Below are positions 41,201 to 49,862 of a stretch of DNA of 64,000 bases, one piece after another. The stretch's first letter is position 1. The number at the start of each line of letters is the position of its first letter. Source of the stretch: Branchiostoma floridae (Eukaryota; Chordata; Leptocardii; Amphioxiformes; Branchiostomatidae). The notes beneath the pieces were generated by a model. It worked only from the letters and a program-made list of their open reading frames with translations, ran no database searches and had not been told where the DNA came from. Location: positions 3,927,259 to 3,991,258 of the forward strand of contig NC_049982.1 in the NCBI RefSeq assembly GCF_000003815.2, given 5' to 3'. Made by a program: the position numbers and the translations under genes.

Positions 41201-43831
41201 AATGTCAGGTGTAACATAAGTTCAGGTAAAATGTCAGGTGTAACATGAGTTCAGGTAAAATGTCAGGTGTAACATGAGCTGACAGGTAAAATGTCAGGTG
41301 TAACATGAGTTCAGTTAAAATGTCAGGTGTAACATAAGTTCAGGTAAAATGTCAAGTGTAACATGAGCTGACAGGTAAAATGACAGGTGTAACATGAGCT
41401 GACAGGTAAAATGTCAGGTGTACATGTAGTTAATTAAATAGTGTTATATTGAAGGGTTGACTCCAGATATCCAGATTGACCAGCAACTGTAAGCCCTCAC
41501 ACGTTTCCAGGCCGCACAAGCAAAACATGGCAAGACTTATCACCATCGATTGAAATAAGGCTGAAGTTGAAACATAAAGAACTTGCTGCTGTTGCAAGTA
41601 TTTTTCCGTTACCTTGAAAGATGGGCTGAAGGTAAGAAACGTTACTGAGCCCAGCTGCCACGCGTCGCCCTGGTCTCCCTGCCGTTGCCAAAGGACCAGT
41701 TCAGCGTCTTCGTCGAGAATTGCCGTGAGTGTGCCCACGCCGGACCCGTACATGTGGTAGTACCACATCAGACACTGCTGCCCGGGGGGTCTGGTGATGG
41801 CTGTGGAGTTTAGATGGGCCCTCCAGCCGCCCCTGGCTGATGAAGCTTCGATGTAGATGTAGGAGCCTTATCAAATGGAACAAAGCATGATCATTATCTG
41901 TCTTTATCTATATATATTGTGTTTGCCTGTGTGTGTCTTTATGTACCTGTGCTACAAAAACCATGCGTGCTACCACCCTCATTTAATAAGAACAAACTAA
42001 AATTACTGCAGAGATCATTTTCAAATTCTTCTTTTTTTGTTATCGGAGATACATGTATTTCATTCCCCTACCAGACCCTGTAGTCCTGTCCCCCGGTGGG
42101 CCCGTGGACTGCGAGCTGGTGGGACCGGAGATGTGTGTCCAGTCGAAATCGTCGTCAGGGCTCTGGAAGAAGCTGCAGAGGTTCACGTCGAAGTCACAGT
42201 CCGCCTCCGCGTCGCCTGGCAGAGGGTCGATATCAATGTGATCAATACAGGGCAGGTTTAAATAAGTATGTCTTTCTCTCCTATTCCGTAGTCTCTACCA
42301 GACTGACTACGCTGGCTATTATTACAGGAATAAGAATTTACCGGGGGAGTTTTGCAAACAGAGGAGTTGGTCGGCCAGTTGTTTGGTTGGTCGGTCGGCC
42401 GTTGGTCCAGACCTCTCCGGAGAAGAAACATGCACCTACATGTAAGCGTGGACTGAATTCCTTTGTCAATTTCCCGATTTTTTGGCCGAATTCTACGATC
42501 CCTGTCACCTCGTAGGAAGGCCTGATGGAAGCTACCAAGTCCGTTCATCTTGATAAAAAATCATTGGAGTATCTATTTACTGAATGAATTCTTCCCTCTA
42601 GACCAGCGTGTTTCTAGGACCAAACGAAAGATCAGTACACAGTCATTATCCGCCTTATTCTGAAAATACAGGTAAACTTTCAAGCAACCTAGTATGATGT
42701 TGTACACGTATCGATGTACATGTAGAAGACCTTACGAAAGCTGCTACATGTATGCTTTTGTTGTTTCAATAAAGATTACTCTGCGTATACACATAGGCAG
42801 CTGTAGCATGATTTATTCTGAAAACGCAAAGAAACTTTCCTGCTTACCTATAATCTTGTACACATGGTTTGCCTCCGGACCCCCTCTCCCGTTGTAGCCG
42901 CACCCAGTGGAGGCCCCGTACATCTGATATGTGACGTGTGAAAACAGCGACGTGCGGCACTCCCCGCCGTTCTGCACCGCAAACACAGTGAAGTTCTGTT
43001 CCAGTGCCACCGCGTAGCACTCGTCGACGGCGTCGGCTCGGGTCGCCGGATCCCTCGTCAGGGCCGCGTCCACACCTTCCCGGCTCGGCATGGCCACGAT
43101 GCTGCCTGTGTCGGCCCAACAACCGAGGGTACGGTATGGTTTCGGCGCTGAAAAACGGCAATATTGTTTCACTGTTATTTGTTAACAAGTAAGAGAACTG
43201 TTCTATCAAAAGCGAATTAAACTTGACAACTAGATTACGTAAAAGGCAAAGCCACAACGATGATAAAAAAAGGTGCATTTAAATAACGTACATTTTCAGA
43301 ACTACTCTTGCATTGCCCATTTCCTGAAAGGTGCTGATTGAGGAATCTTATGCATTATAATATGTGCGTCGAAGACATTTCAACAAGTTACCATTGTGTT
43401 CATTACAAGCTGTAATTATATACAGAGTTGCACAACTTAATCTAACAGTAGAATCTCTCCATATGATTAGGTCAAGTTTCCAAACCAGGACCCGGTTGGG
43501 CGGCTTTCGGGAACGAAAAAGTGTAATAGAAAAGACAGCAAGGCACACAAAGCGCAATTAAATTAGTCATAAGAATAACTCATGTATATTCCATGATAGA
43601 CACTTTCATCTTTCGTTTCCGCAAACATCCCGAACGGGCCCCGCTTTGGAAATGTGACTTAAGTATTAAGGTGTGACAAAGGGCTTTTAAAGAGACACAG
43701 TAAAAGTCCCTGTCGACTCACATGTCGGCCGTTCACACATGTAGTGTCTCTTCTGTCCACATGGCTTCCCGTGCCAGCCTCGGTTGTTTTGCCCCACGCA
43801 GTCTGAAGAGCTCTCGCCGTCAAACCAGTTC
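25811..43831 (-). CDS. Chimeric Cys-loop ligand-gated ion channel with eleven extracellular modules (5' end missing)
   Basis: Minus-strand exons, 5' to 3': 43722-43831, 42848-43147, 42072-42215, 41613-41866, 40689-40776, 40097-40319, 39497-39649, 38919-39174, 38420-38580, 37931-38025, 37533-37731, 37008-37117, 36348-36402, 35561-35719, 35132-35245, 34217-34377, 33623-33800, 32861-33082, 31997-32179, 31481-31605, 31049-31093, 30708-30814, 29971-30047, 29387-29523, 28958-29041, 28160-28379, 27559-27727, 26506-26625, 25811-26060. Order: C-type lectin end, WSC-like, MAM, Frizzled CRD, C-type lectin, kringle, CUB, LDLa, Frizzled CRD, kringle, Sushi, neurotransmitter-gated channel. It should be a plasma-membrane channel subunit with a very large ectodomain. 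Junction phases agree throughout except between the two exons of Frizzled domain 1. The CUB middle looks short, so a small exon may be missed there. Upstream exons for lectin domain 1 and the signal peptide were not found. Confidence 0.85.
26890..27540 (-). repeat. Array of echoes of the TM3 exon donor end
   Basis: About six copies of the last 40-50 bases of exon 27559-27727 with its GTAAGG donor (ACCTTACTCTC on the plus strand) recur downstream in the intron. They are spaced alternately about 96 and 116 bases apart, giving a 212-bp higher-order unit. Several still encode MLLGDMTKKR. Confidence 0.8.
27893..27975. repeat. (GTGA)n microsatellite and echo of TM3 exon acceptor end
   Basis: A GAGT/GTGA tract is followed by GTCAACACTCCTACATAGACGG, nearly identical to the acceptor end of the TM3 exon at 27717-27742. 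So this exon is echoed on both sides. Confidence 0.75.
29645..29693 (-). repeat. Echo of the Cys-loop exon acceptor end
   Basis: Plus-strand CAGGTCACATGTGGTCACGAT and CCTCTGAAAA match the 5' end of exon 29387-29523 and its acceptor at 29486-29530, with a few substitutions. Confidence 0.75.
31997..32179 (-). other. Sushi (CCP) domain exon
   Basis: Encodes a single complement-control-protein module: cysteines in LLCRDR, SYSCVQGY, ARCLG and APIC, with the conserved Tyr/Gly after the second Cys and a Trp (HIWDTE) before the last. It is bounded by phase-1 introns and directly precedes the channel domain. Confidence 0.85.
32255..32505 (-). repeat. Two echoes of the Sushi exon acceptor end
   Basis: Plus-strand copies containing GGCTTCAT(C/G)AGAACACC and CGGTCTCGGCAC occur at about 32262-32325 and 32411-32500. 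They match 32110-32182 and are separated by ATCA/ATCG simple repeats. Confidence 0.8.
32861..33082 (-). other. Kringle domain 2
   Basis: One exon encodes a complete kringle with six cysteines: CYHGNGENYRG at the start, SCYRWEEK, YCRNPDG, PWCYV, FCSVKPC at the end. All consensus aromatic residues are present. Phase-1 introns bound it. Confidence 0.95.
33421..33515 (-). repeat. Echo of the Frizzled-2 second exon donor end
   Basis: The plus-strand block CCTGCAGGGGCTCCGCTCCAGCAG onward resembles the donor end of exon 33623-33800 (broken here to respect length). The coding frame in the echo is disrupted by a stop and a shift. Confidence 0.75.
33921..33968 (-). repeat. Echo of the Frizzled-2 second exon acceptor end
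   Basis: CAGGTAACACAAGAAATCTTGG and following bases match the acceptor end of exon 33623-33800 at 33777-33808. The exon is thus echoed on both sides. Confidence 0.75.
34026..34135. mobile_element. MITE family B, short copy
   Basis: GTCACATTTCTAAACCGGGG at the left and GGTTGGAAATGTAAC at the right are inverted, with the CCCGGCCGGG core on both arms. Confidence 0.7.
34576..34798 (+). mobile_element. Recent poly(A) retroposon with 17-bp target-site duplication
   Basis: AAACCTAGGAGAAACTT occurs at 34576-34592 and again at 34782-34798. Between them lies about 190 bases ending in AATAAA (34755-34760) and an uninterrupted poly(A) tract. This is the signature of LINE-mediated insertion of a transcript 3' end. 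The source transcript was not identified. Confidence 0.85.
35132..35245 (-). other. LDL-receptor class A module
   Basis: One exon with six cysteines: RCTGTDFSC, CVPLSLMC, QCWDGSDQAVC. The DGSD calcium-binding motif is intact. Phase-1 introns on both sides. Confidence 0.9.
35561..37117 (-). other. CUB domain (three exons)
   Basis: Exons 37008-37117 (CSLELDGDFSYSNTRDYHCEW), 36348-36402 (DRIHVIEGNWPDGQY) and 35561-35719 (GTFCGSGPTSPIYSNSSALTV). The middle exon has a weak acceptor, and about 20 residues usually found between its parts and the first exon are not seen, so a small exon may be missing. Phases agree at the last junction. Confidence 0.7.
36548..36690 (-). mobile_element. Possible LINE open-reading-frame remnant
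   Basis: On the minus strand a short frame reads AEELPKARDREGWRKRVMAV, which resembles the C-terminal W-rich end of non-LTR retrotransposon polyproteins. This rests on pattern memory only. Confidence 0.35.
37533..38025 (-). other. Kringle domain 1, divergent (two exons)
   Basis: Exons 37931-38025 (CYYGRGYNYRGTW, CEEW) and 37533-37731 (NFCRV, PMCFV, YCSVPLC). The first half follows the kringle consensus closely. The centre is longer and less regular than kringle 2. Internal intron phase 0, outer introns phase 1. Confidence 0.8.
38420..39174 (-). other. C-type lectin domain 2 (two exons)
   Basis: Exons 38919-39174 and 38420-38580. The order is CNGKLYKIFEEKRTYDESLGMC, split here as CNGKLYK, then MCESLGG; RFGLVGPE; SWTWTDGS; then SWKILEP; SCASFN; AWEASSC and KFICEF. 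The WxWxDGS element is intact. The usual EPN/QPD sugar-specificity triplet is not obvious. The intron between the exons is flanked by a 15-bp direct repeat. Confidence 0.85.
39497..40319 (-). other. Frizzled-type cysteine-rich domain 1 (two exons)
   Basis: Exons 40097-40319 (ECQEVPPELQFC, SVYLPNHAGH, FACAMLAPNC) and about 39497-39649 (VCWAWCKDV, YCDDLP, ECFEPE). Ten-cysteine pattern and YLPN core fit the family. The first exon ends in phase 2 while the best acceptor of the second needs phase 1. Either the boundary is different or a tiny exon lies between. Confidence 0.75.
40689..42215 (-). other. MAM domain (three exons)
   Basis: Exons 42072-42215 (CDFDVNLCSFFQ), 41613-41866 (GSYIYIEASSA, CLMWYYHMYG, GTLTAIL, TFSPSF) and 40689-40776 (FGDIALDDVTL, GQC). 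All conserved MAM elements are present in order. Confidence 0.9.
40862..41425. repeat. 29-bp minisatellite, about 19 copies
   Basis: Unit close to ATGAGTTCAGGTAAAATGTC plus AGGTGTAAC, repeated head to tail with few substitutions inside a MAM-domain intron. A GAGCTGACAGG variant recurs at both ends of the array. Confidence 0.95.
42848..43147 (-). other. WSC-like / apple-like module
   Basis: One exon with TLGCWAD at the start, DECYAVA and FAVQNGGEC in the middle, and CGYNGRGGPEANHVYKI at the end. The GC-D, FA-Q-GGEC and GxGGxxxNxVY pattern fits the WSC family of putative carbohydrate-binding modules. Phase-1 introns on both sides. Confidence 0.65.
43471..43658. mobile_element. MITE family B, diverged copy
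   Basis: GTCAAGTTTCCAAACCAGGA at the left and GCTTTGGAAATGTGAC at the right, inverted, with CCGGTTGGG / CCGAACGGG inner arms. Confidence 0.6.
43722..43831 (-). other. C-type lectin domain 1, last exon only
   Basis: Encodes NWFDGESSSDCVGQ, WHGKPCGQKRHYMCE, the C-terminal half of a C-type lectin fold. Starts in phase 2 and ends in phase 1, so at least one earlier exon is required. It was not recognised between here and the next gene. Confidence 0.7.
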
Positions 43832-44229
43832 CTAGGTCAAGTCAAGAAGGGGTTCACTTGTGTATTGAAGATGCATGCACTGAACTTATATTTACCTTTG
43901 CCAGAATGGCTAAGGTTATGTTTTAGGCTTGTGAGTCTGTGTGTCTGTGTGTGTGTTAACAGCATAACTCGAGAAGCCTTTGATGGATCCCAATGATATT
44001 TAGTAGGTGGGTAGAGGTCGGGAAAACAAAGGTCAAGTTCGATAATGGGCCCCCTAGCGGCTTGCTAAGGTACTGCAGCAGAACCTCAATTTTTTATATC
44101 TCGTGTTCTGGACATGCTGTGGTCATGATTTTTGACTGGTAGATAGCCCTTGGGGCAGAGAGTAAGTGCAGTGAGTTTGGACCCCCTAGCGGCTTGTTTG
44201 GAACTGCAGGCGCCGGTTTCCTTTCAAAC

Positions 44230-45065
44230 TTTGGACGAGAATAACTCTACAACGTGTTGACGGATCGTCATGATTTTTGGTATGTAGATAGAATGAGTGA
44301 TGACTTACATAATGATATACTAATTTTGCAAATCAACAGCTGATTTGCATAATTAATGAGAAAAATTTATAAATCCACTGCATTCCATGATAGGACTTTC
44401 AAACTTGTTACATATGTAGCTGGGAAGGAGAGAAAAGTCGATGGATATCAATTATGCAAATGATGGCCTCATTTGCATAATTAATGAGAAAATAAGAACA
44501 TGTTGACAGATCATCATGTCTTTTGGTATGTAGGTAGCGTAAATGAAGACCTACATAATGAGATACCAATTATGCAAATCAACAGCTAATTTGCATAATT
44601 AATGAGGATATTTTATAAATTCAAACTACATTCCACAATAGGACTTTAAAACTTGTCACATATGTAGCTGAGAAAGAGAGAAATGTCAATAAATGTTTAT
44701 CATGCAAATGATGATCTCATTTGCATAATTAATGAGAAAATATGAACGTGTTGAAGGATCGTCATGATTTTTGGCATGTAGATAGCCTAAGTGAAGACTT
44801 ATATAATGTGATACTTATTATGCAAATTAACAGCTAATTTGCATAATTAATGAGGAAAAGTTCATAAATCCACTGCATTCCATTATAGTACTTTCATCAA
44901 AGTTGTCACATATGTAACTGAGAAAAAGGGAAGAGAAAAAGAGGTGTATTTAAAGACTTTGAAAGAGAATAAGTCAAGAATGGATCAAAGGATCATCATG
45001 ATTTTTGGTATGCTGATAGATATCGTAAATTGTAACTTGAGATCTAATTTGCATAATCAATGCCG
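44230..45065. repeat. About 245-bp tandem repeat rich in octamer motifs
   Basis: Units begin near GATCGTCATGATTTTTGG at about 44264, 44509 (diverged), 44758 and 44991. ATTTGCAT occurs at 44343, 44471, 44589, 44719, 44837 and 45047, usually followed by AATTAAT. The reverse octamer ATGCAAAT occurs at 44454, 44572, 44702 and 44820. Confidence 0.8.
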
Positions 45066-46879
45066 CAATTTTATAAACCAACTCCAAGCATACAATTATA
45101 AAGAAAATGAAATGAGTAATGCATTTGTCTACAGACATCATTCTACATAACAAACCTGGTTTATTTGGCAAAGGTATGTGTTCGTGGAACTCTAGTTGTA
45201 CATATATTTGATATGGCACGTCCCCACCATACATTTGTGATATTTTTAGCTCAGGAACGCTGCCAGACGATGACAAATCACAAGGGGCATTTCTAAATGT
45301 CATGGAAAGTAGAATCGTATATGGCATTAATAATTGCATATGGCCAGTTTTCAATGTTGATTCACTGAATGCTTGTCAACTTCAAGAGGTGCAGTATTTG
45401 TCTCAAGTAGTAATTGATGGCATTTTCCATCAAGACGTCCATGTATTTATTGTTGTCCTATTTAGCGATAGCTTGCTAGTATTCTAAACATTTCAGACAA
45501 CATAGAAAAGTTAAAGCTAAAGCATTTCCTTGGAAAGGATAGGCATATCTAGTGCCTAAGAATTGTGCGACAATTAGAACTGGTACTGTTATTCATAGTT
45601 AATGAACCACCCCAACTCTTACCTCAAACCTAGATATTCTCATTTGAATAAACCCATCATCTTAGATACACGAGTATGGATGTTTTTTTATATCTCAACC
45701 ACCCGAGACAATCTTACGTACGTAAAAGTGAGTGAAGAAAAAATTGTAATTGAAGGAGACCTAAGCTACTAGACCTAATAAGCTCTGTAGTCAAAGTTAT
45801 CCGTATCTTGCGTTGTCTGTATATTAACCTAGTTAGAAATACAAACACCAACGTAGTGCTGTTATTGTGTATTGAATTGTTACCAGGGCTGGCTCTTGAT
45901 AATAACCTCCGGCTAGTTGGGTACCCTTAGCAGTATTTCTCACTATACAGCCGAATAATCAAATCTAATCAAATCAAATCAAGTCGTTTTGTCGAATCAA
46001 ATAGCCTGGTAAGCAAATGTTGCAAAAATGTACAGATTTTTACTTGCCATTAAAATCAGGTAGAACGTAGTGTATTCAGCCTGGTTTTATACCCATGTCA
46101 AAAAATACCATTCAATATTACAACAAAACACGATACAAGACACGTTCACTACACCAGACAAGTTTCATCATATGAACCACTCCAGTAGCGCAGCCGATGG
46201 GCGTTATGTGGAAATAAGTCAGGAGGTAAGAGTTCTGTCGGAGTCAGGAAGCAAAAGATATCCAGAGCCTTGGGGAACCGCCCGGTCTACCTCACATGAC
46301 GCATGACACGCGCTGCGTTATCCATACCACAGAATATTTTTTTATTTTTCCTTCGAAATCATGAATATAGTATCACAGAGTGGTAACGCAATAAATGCTG
46401 ACAGCTAGTATGAGAAAATTAGTCAACGCAATAAAGAGTTATTCACAACAAAGCTCCTAGCTATTCGCAATGTACTTTAAAAAACTTTGGTTAATTCTCT
46501 TAAACTTTGCAGTCACATGTGTAATAGTATATCAGCGGTGGTTCAGATCATGTTTTTTGCGATGAAGCCTGCCAAACGCTAATAAAGTTCTTTTGACATT
46601 TTGACTTCAGTTTTGACTGAGTTCACTGTCTCTAAATATGCATTGACGTTGTCAAGACTTTTCCCGTGAACTTCATTCCCATCTCATACCTTATTCATGC
46701 TACAGCACATATATTAGCACGTATACTTCTTCAAATACTCGAAAGACAGACAGACACCGCTGCACTGACGTGACGTCGATCCGCTGCTAGTCTCATCATG
46801 CTACAAGGTTAGTGCCAAGTGTTCTCAAAAATCATGGTGTATTTAACGATCATGTGTGGTGACATCGGAGAGTACTTTG
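45066..46879. other. Spacer between channel gene and LRR cluster
   Basis: No gene is supported. A block at about 46165-46330 (GCAGCCGATGGGCGTTATGTGG and GTCAGGAAGC) is homologous to the flanks following each LRR gene (about 50650, 55200 and 59270). The tandem unit therefore once extended this far left. Confidence 0.55.
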
Positions 46880-47000
46880 AACCTTTATTGAGACTTAATT
46901 GAGACTTTATTGAGGCTTTGCGACATGGATATGGACAGAACCCCATAATTTACTGAGACTTTATTCAGAACTTATTGAGACTTTATTGAGACTTTGAGAC
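46880..47000 (+). repeat. Tandem duplication in the leader of LRR gene 1
   Basis: TTGAGACTTTATTGAG units and the block GACATGGATATGGACAGAACCCCA are each present twice (about 46923 and 46998). The upstream ATG copy is followed by a stop-containing frame. Confidence 0.75.
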
Positions 47001-49862
47001 ATGGATATGGACAGAACCCCACCCACAGAAATGATGTTTCTTCTGATCCTGGCGACTATCTCCATCTCTTTAGGTAACCCTTGTCAGCCCCCGTGTAATA
47101 GAGCAGGTTGGTCACAATGTGTTAATCGCAGGGTGATTACAACGCAATTTTTTGACGAATCAGGCGTGTGTATCGTATGTGAAAAAATGGAAAGCGTTGT
47201 TTCGAGTGTTACCCCTGCTTCTACACTGTCCTGTTTGCTCGACACGCAGAGACTGGCGATAACAGGCTACCCATTTCATTTTCTATCTGCAAAAAATCTA
47301 CCGGTCCGTAAGCATTATGCAGTGCAAACCTTATTTCTTATTAATGATGAAATCGCCGACATAGTGAAAAACACTTTTAGTGGGTTTTCAGATCTACACA
47401 CGTTAGGTCTGGATTTCAACAACTTGACTTATGTCAAAAAGAGTTGGTTCACTGGCTTGACGAATCTCCACTACCTAAGCTTGTCCAAGAACAAAATCGA
47501 GCAGATAGACCCTGGTTGCTTTAAGAACCTGCCAAATCTCCACCTGGACCTTCAGCACAATCTGTTACAGGTCATAGACCCCGTTTGGTTCTCCGGCCGA
47601 CGCTATCTGTCGTACCTATACTTGGGGTATAACAGTATTAGAAGCATTCCTTCCCGGGCATTTCAGAACATTACTTTATCTGATGTATACCTGGAGAAAA
47701 ACGCTCTGTCTTGTCTAGACTGGGGATCGATGCAAGGATTAAAGTATATGAAAACCTTTGCTGTCGGTGGTGACAGCTTGACTACAGTTCACGATGAAGT
47801 GTCCCACAGAATGGCATGGAGCCTGGCAATCCAGGCAGACAGTCGTCAGACCATAGCTGTCGATGTACCAAGGTTCTATTTGTGTGTCAAAAATGATCCC
47901 GAACGAAATGAAAAATCAATTGGATGGAAGTTTGATTCAGATGAGACTGTGCCCCGCCACTTGCCCAAACACGCCCGTGGCCCATGTTTCGAACATGAGT
48001 GGGAAAGCAATCTTGCCAGTGAGCCACCCTTTGTCATTATTGCTACCGACGAAGCAGGACCCGAAGAGAACCGTCACTACCCGGACATGTGCAGACAGGT
48101 ATGGAAACACAACCTGGGCATCACGGTGGCATTGAAGGGTGGTACAAGCTTACAACTGGTTTCTATGGGCGAAGGGAGTACGGGCATTGGGAACATTGGT
48201 ATTATGGTTGTCAGTACGCAAGACAGTAAGGGAGTGAGTAGCATAGATGAAAAAGAAGTTACAATCGGCACCATTGATAGAAGAACTACCGAAGCCAAAA
48301 ACATGACCTGCATTCTGCTATCTAAAAACAACCCGTCTCCCATTTATACTGACATCCCCCAAGTCCAACAGAAAATTAACAGGGTATGCCCTGTGCACAA
48401 TACTGATACAGACCAGGCAAGTTATTTAACATCCAGTCCAAAGACCAGACCAAATACAGAAGAGTACAGATTGCGCACACCGATGTACCAGACCACTAAG
48501 TCTAACCAGTTGATGTCCACAATACAAGTAAGCACCCTCCAGACCAATCACGTGCAAAACACACCAGCACCGAAAGATTATATCACACCAGTTATTGCCT
48601 CAACTGTTGGGGTTCTGTTCTTTTTACTTTTTGTAGTACTTTTGCTGAAGAAGTATCTGCAAAGAAGCTACATTAATCCCAACGATGCACACGTTTGGAC
48701 GCTTCCACCGGGTCTTGCCTTTCCGGGCTTGTTTAGATCTGCTTCCCTCCCTGACATGTCGTCACCAAGAGGCAGAAAAATGCCAGACGACTCGGTCTCC
48801 TGTAGATCCTTGCCTTCTGTCCTCCAGCACACGTACTGTGAGATTCCGGACAATATAGCTGCCGCACAGCGACCGCTGCCTGTCCTACCGCACACATACT
48901 ATGAGATCCCAGACAACATAGCTGCTGCACAGCGACCTCTACCTGCAATTCCACACAGGGTCGAAGATATCCCTAATAATATTGCTTCCGGGCGGCCGCT
49001 GCCTACTCCCTCTCATAAATACTGGGGGCTCCCAGACCATGCTGTGTCTAGAACGAAAATGCCAGCCGTCTGTAACACAATTCTTGCAGCGTCATGTAGC
49101 TCACTGCCAGCTTCTCTCAACTTCGTCGAAGCTACAGAAAATGGCCAAGTAACCAATGCTGAAAGACGTGCAGTCGCATATGGAGTGCCGGGCAAAGTCA
49201 GACACAATTCGTTCAGTGCGTACAGTCCATGGAAACTCCAGGAAAAGGGCCAAGTTGTAAGTAACATGCACATGGCAGCGTCCTGCAGGTCTCTGCCTTC
49301 TGACCTCTATTTCGTCGAAGCTACAGACCGCTTCGTGTCAGAAAACGGCCACGTAACCGAAGTTGAAAGACGTTCAGTCGCATATGGAGTGACTGGCAAA
49401 GCCAGACAGAATTTGTCCAGCTTGTACAGTCCATGGAAAATCTCAGAAGTTGTTAGTAACACGCACCTGGCAGCGTCCCGCAGGTCTTTGCCTTCTGACC
49501 TCTATTTCGTCAAAGCCACAGAAAGCTTCGTGTTACAAAATGGCTGCGTAACCGATGTTGCAAGGCGTGCAGTTACCTATGAAGTAGCGGGCAAAGCCAG
49601 ACACAATTCTCTCAGTGTGTACAACCGATGGGGTTTTCTAGAGAATGGCAACCAGAACACAGCGCGACGAGGATCCCTCCCCACCCTTCCTAAAACGTAC
49701 TGGTCATGGCCTATGCCAGGAGAATATTCACAAAACACAGCAGGGTGTCAAGAGCCTTTATCATTATTACCAAACACTTACTGGCCATGGGAAATTCCGG
49801 CTAGGGGCACACAAAAAGCAAATCGAAGAAGATCCCTCCCTATCATCCCTAACACGTGTTAA
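47001..49862 (+). CDS. LRR single-pass receptor 1, intronless, 953 codons
   Basis: The signal peptide fits best if translation starts at 47031 (MMFLLILATISISLG), because both paralogues begin there. A Cys-rich cap (CQPPC, VCIVC) is followed by about six leucine-rich repeats (residues 105-245) and a conserved ectodomain of unknown fold. A transmembrane segment lies at about 527-550. The cytoplasmic tail has YCEIP (612) and YYEIP (633) motifs alternating with RPLPVLP (624) and RPLPAIP (645). It ends with RRGSLP, NTYWPW and RRRSLP repeats and stops at the NTC codon. One Leu of repeat four (LPNLHLDL) is missing relative to paralogue 2. The single-exon structure and tandem paralogues suggest an expanding receptor family. 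The ligand is unknown. Confidence 0.9.
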   Translation: MDMDRTPPTEMMFLLILATISISLGNPCQPPCNRAGWSQCVNRRVITTQFFDESGVCIVCEKMESVVSSVTPASTLSCLLDTQRLAITGYPFHFLSAKNLPVRKHYAVQTLFLINDEIADIVKNTFSGFSDLHTLGLDFNNLTYVKKSWFTGLTNLHYLSLSKNKIEQIDPGCFKNLPNLHLDLQHNLLQVIDPVWFSGRRYLSYLYLGYNSIRSIPSRAFQNITLSDVYLEKNALSCLDWGSMQGLKYMKTFAVGGDSLTTVHDEVSHRMAWSLAIQADSRQTIAVDVPRFYLCVKNDPERNEKSIGWKFDSDETVPRHLPKHARGPCFEHEWESNLASEPPFVIIATDEAGPEENRHYPDMCRQVWKHNLGITVALKGGTSLQLVSMGEGSTGIGNIGIMVVSTQDSKGVSSIDEKEVTIGTIDRRTTEAKNMTCILLSKNNPSPIYTDIPQVQQKINRVCPVHNTDTDQASYLTSSPKTRPNTEEYRLRTPMYQTTKSNQLMSTIQVSTLQTNHVQNTPAPKDYITPVIASTVGVLFFLLFVVLLLKKYLQRSYINPNDAHVWTLPPGLAFPGLFRSASLPDMSSPRGRKMPDDSVSCRSLPSVLQHTYCEIPDNIAAAQRPLPVLPHTYYEIPDNIAAAQRPLPAIPHRVEDIPNNIASGRPLPTPSHKYWGLPDHAVSRTKMPAVCNTILAASCSSLPASLNFVEATENGQVTNAERRAVAYGVPGKVRHNSFSAYSPWKLQEKGQVVSNMHMAASCRSLPSDLYFVEATDRFVSENGHVTEVERRSVAYGVTGKARQNLSSLYSPWKISEVVSNTHLAASRRSLPSDLYFVKATESFVLQNGCVTDVARRAVTYEVAGKARHNSLSVYNRWGFLENGNQNTARRGSLPTLPKTYWSWPMPGEYSQNTAGCQEPLSLLPNTYWPWEIPARGTQKANRRRSLPIIPNTC

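Noticed and set aside
40862-41425. Regular 29-bp array resembling a CRISPR
   Set aside because: Units are contiguous with no unique spacers, and the locus is an intron of an animal gene.
44974-45354. Minus-strand frame of 126 codons, possible missing lectin exon
   Set aside because: It lacks lectin cysteines and WxDG, overlaps the tandem repeat, and has no clear splice sites in phase with 43831.
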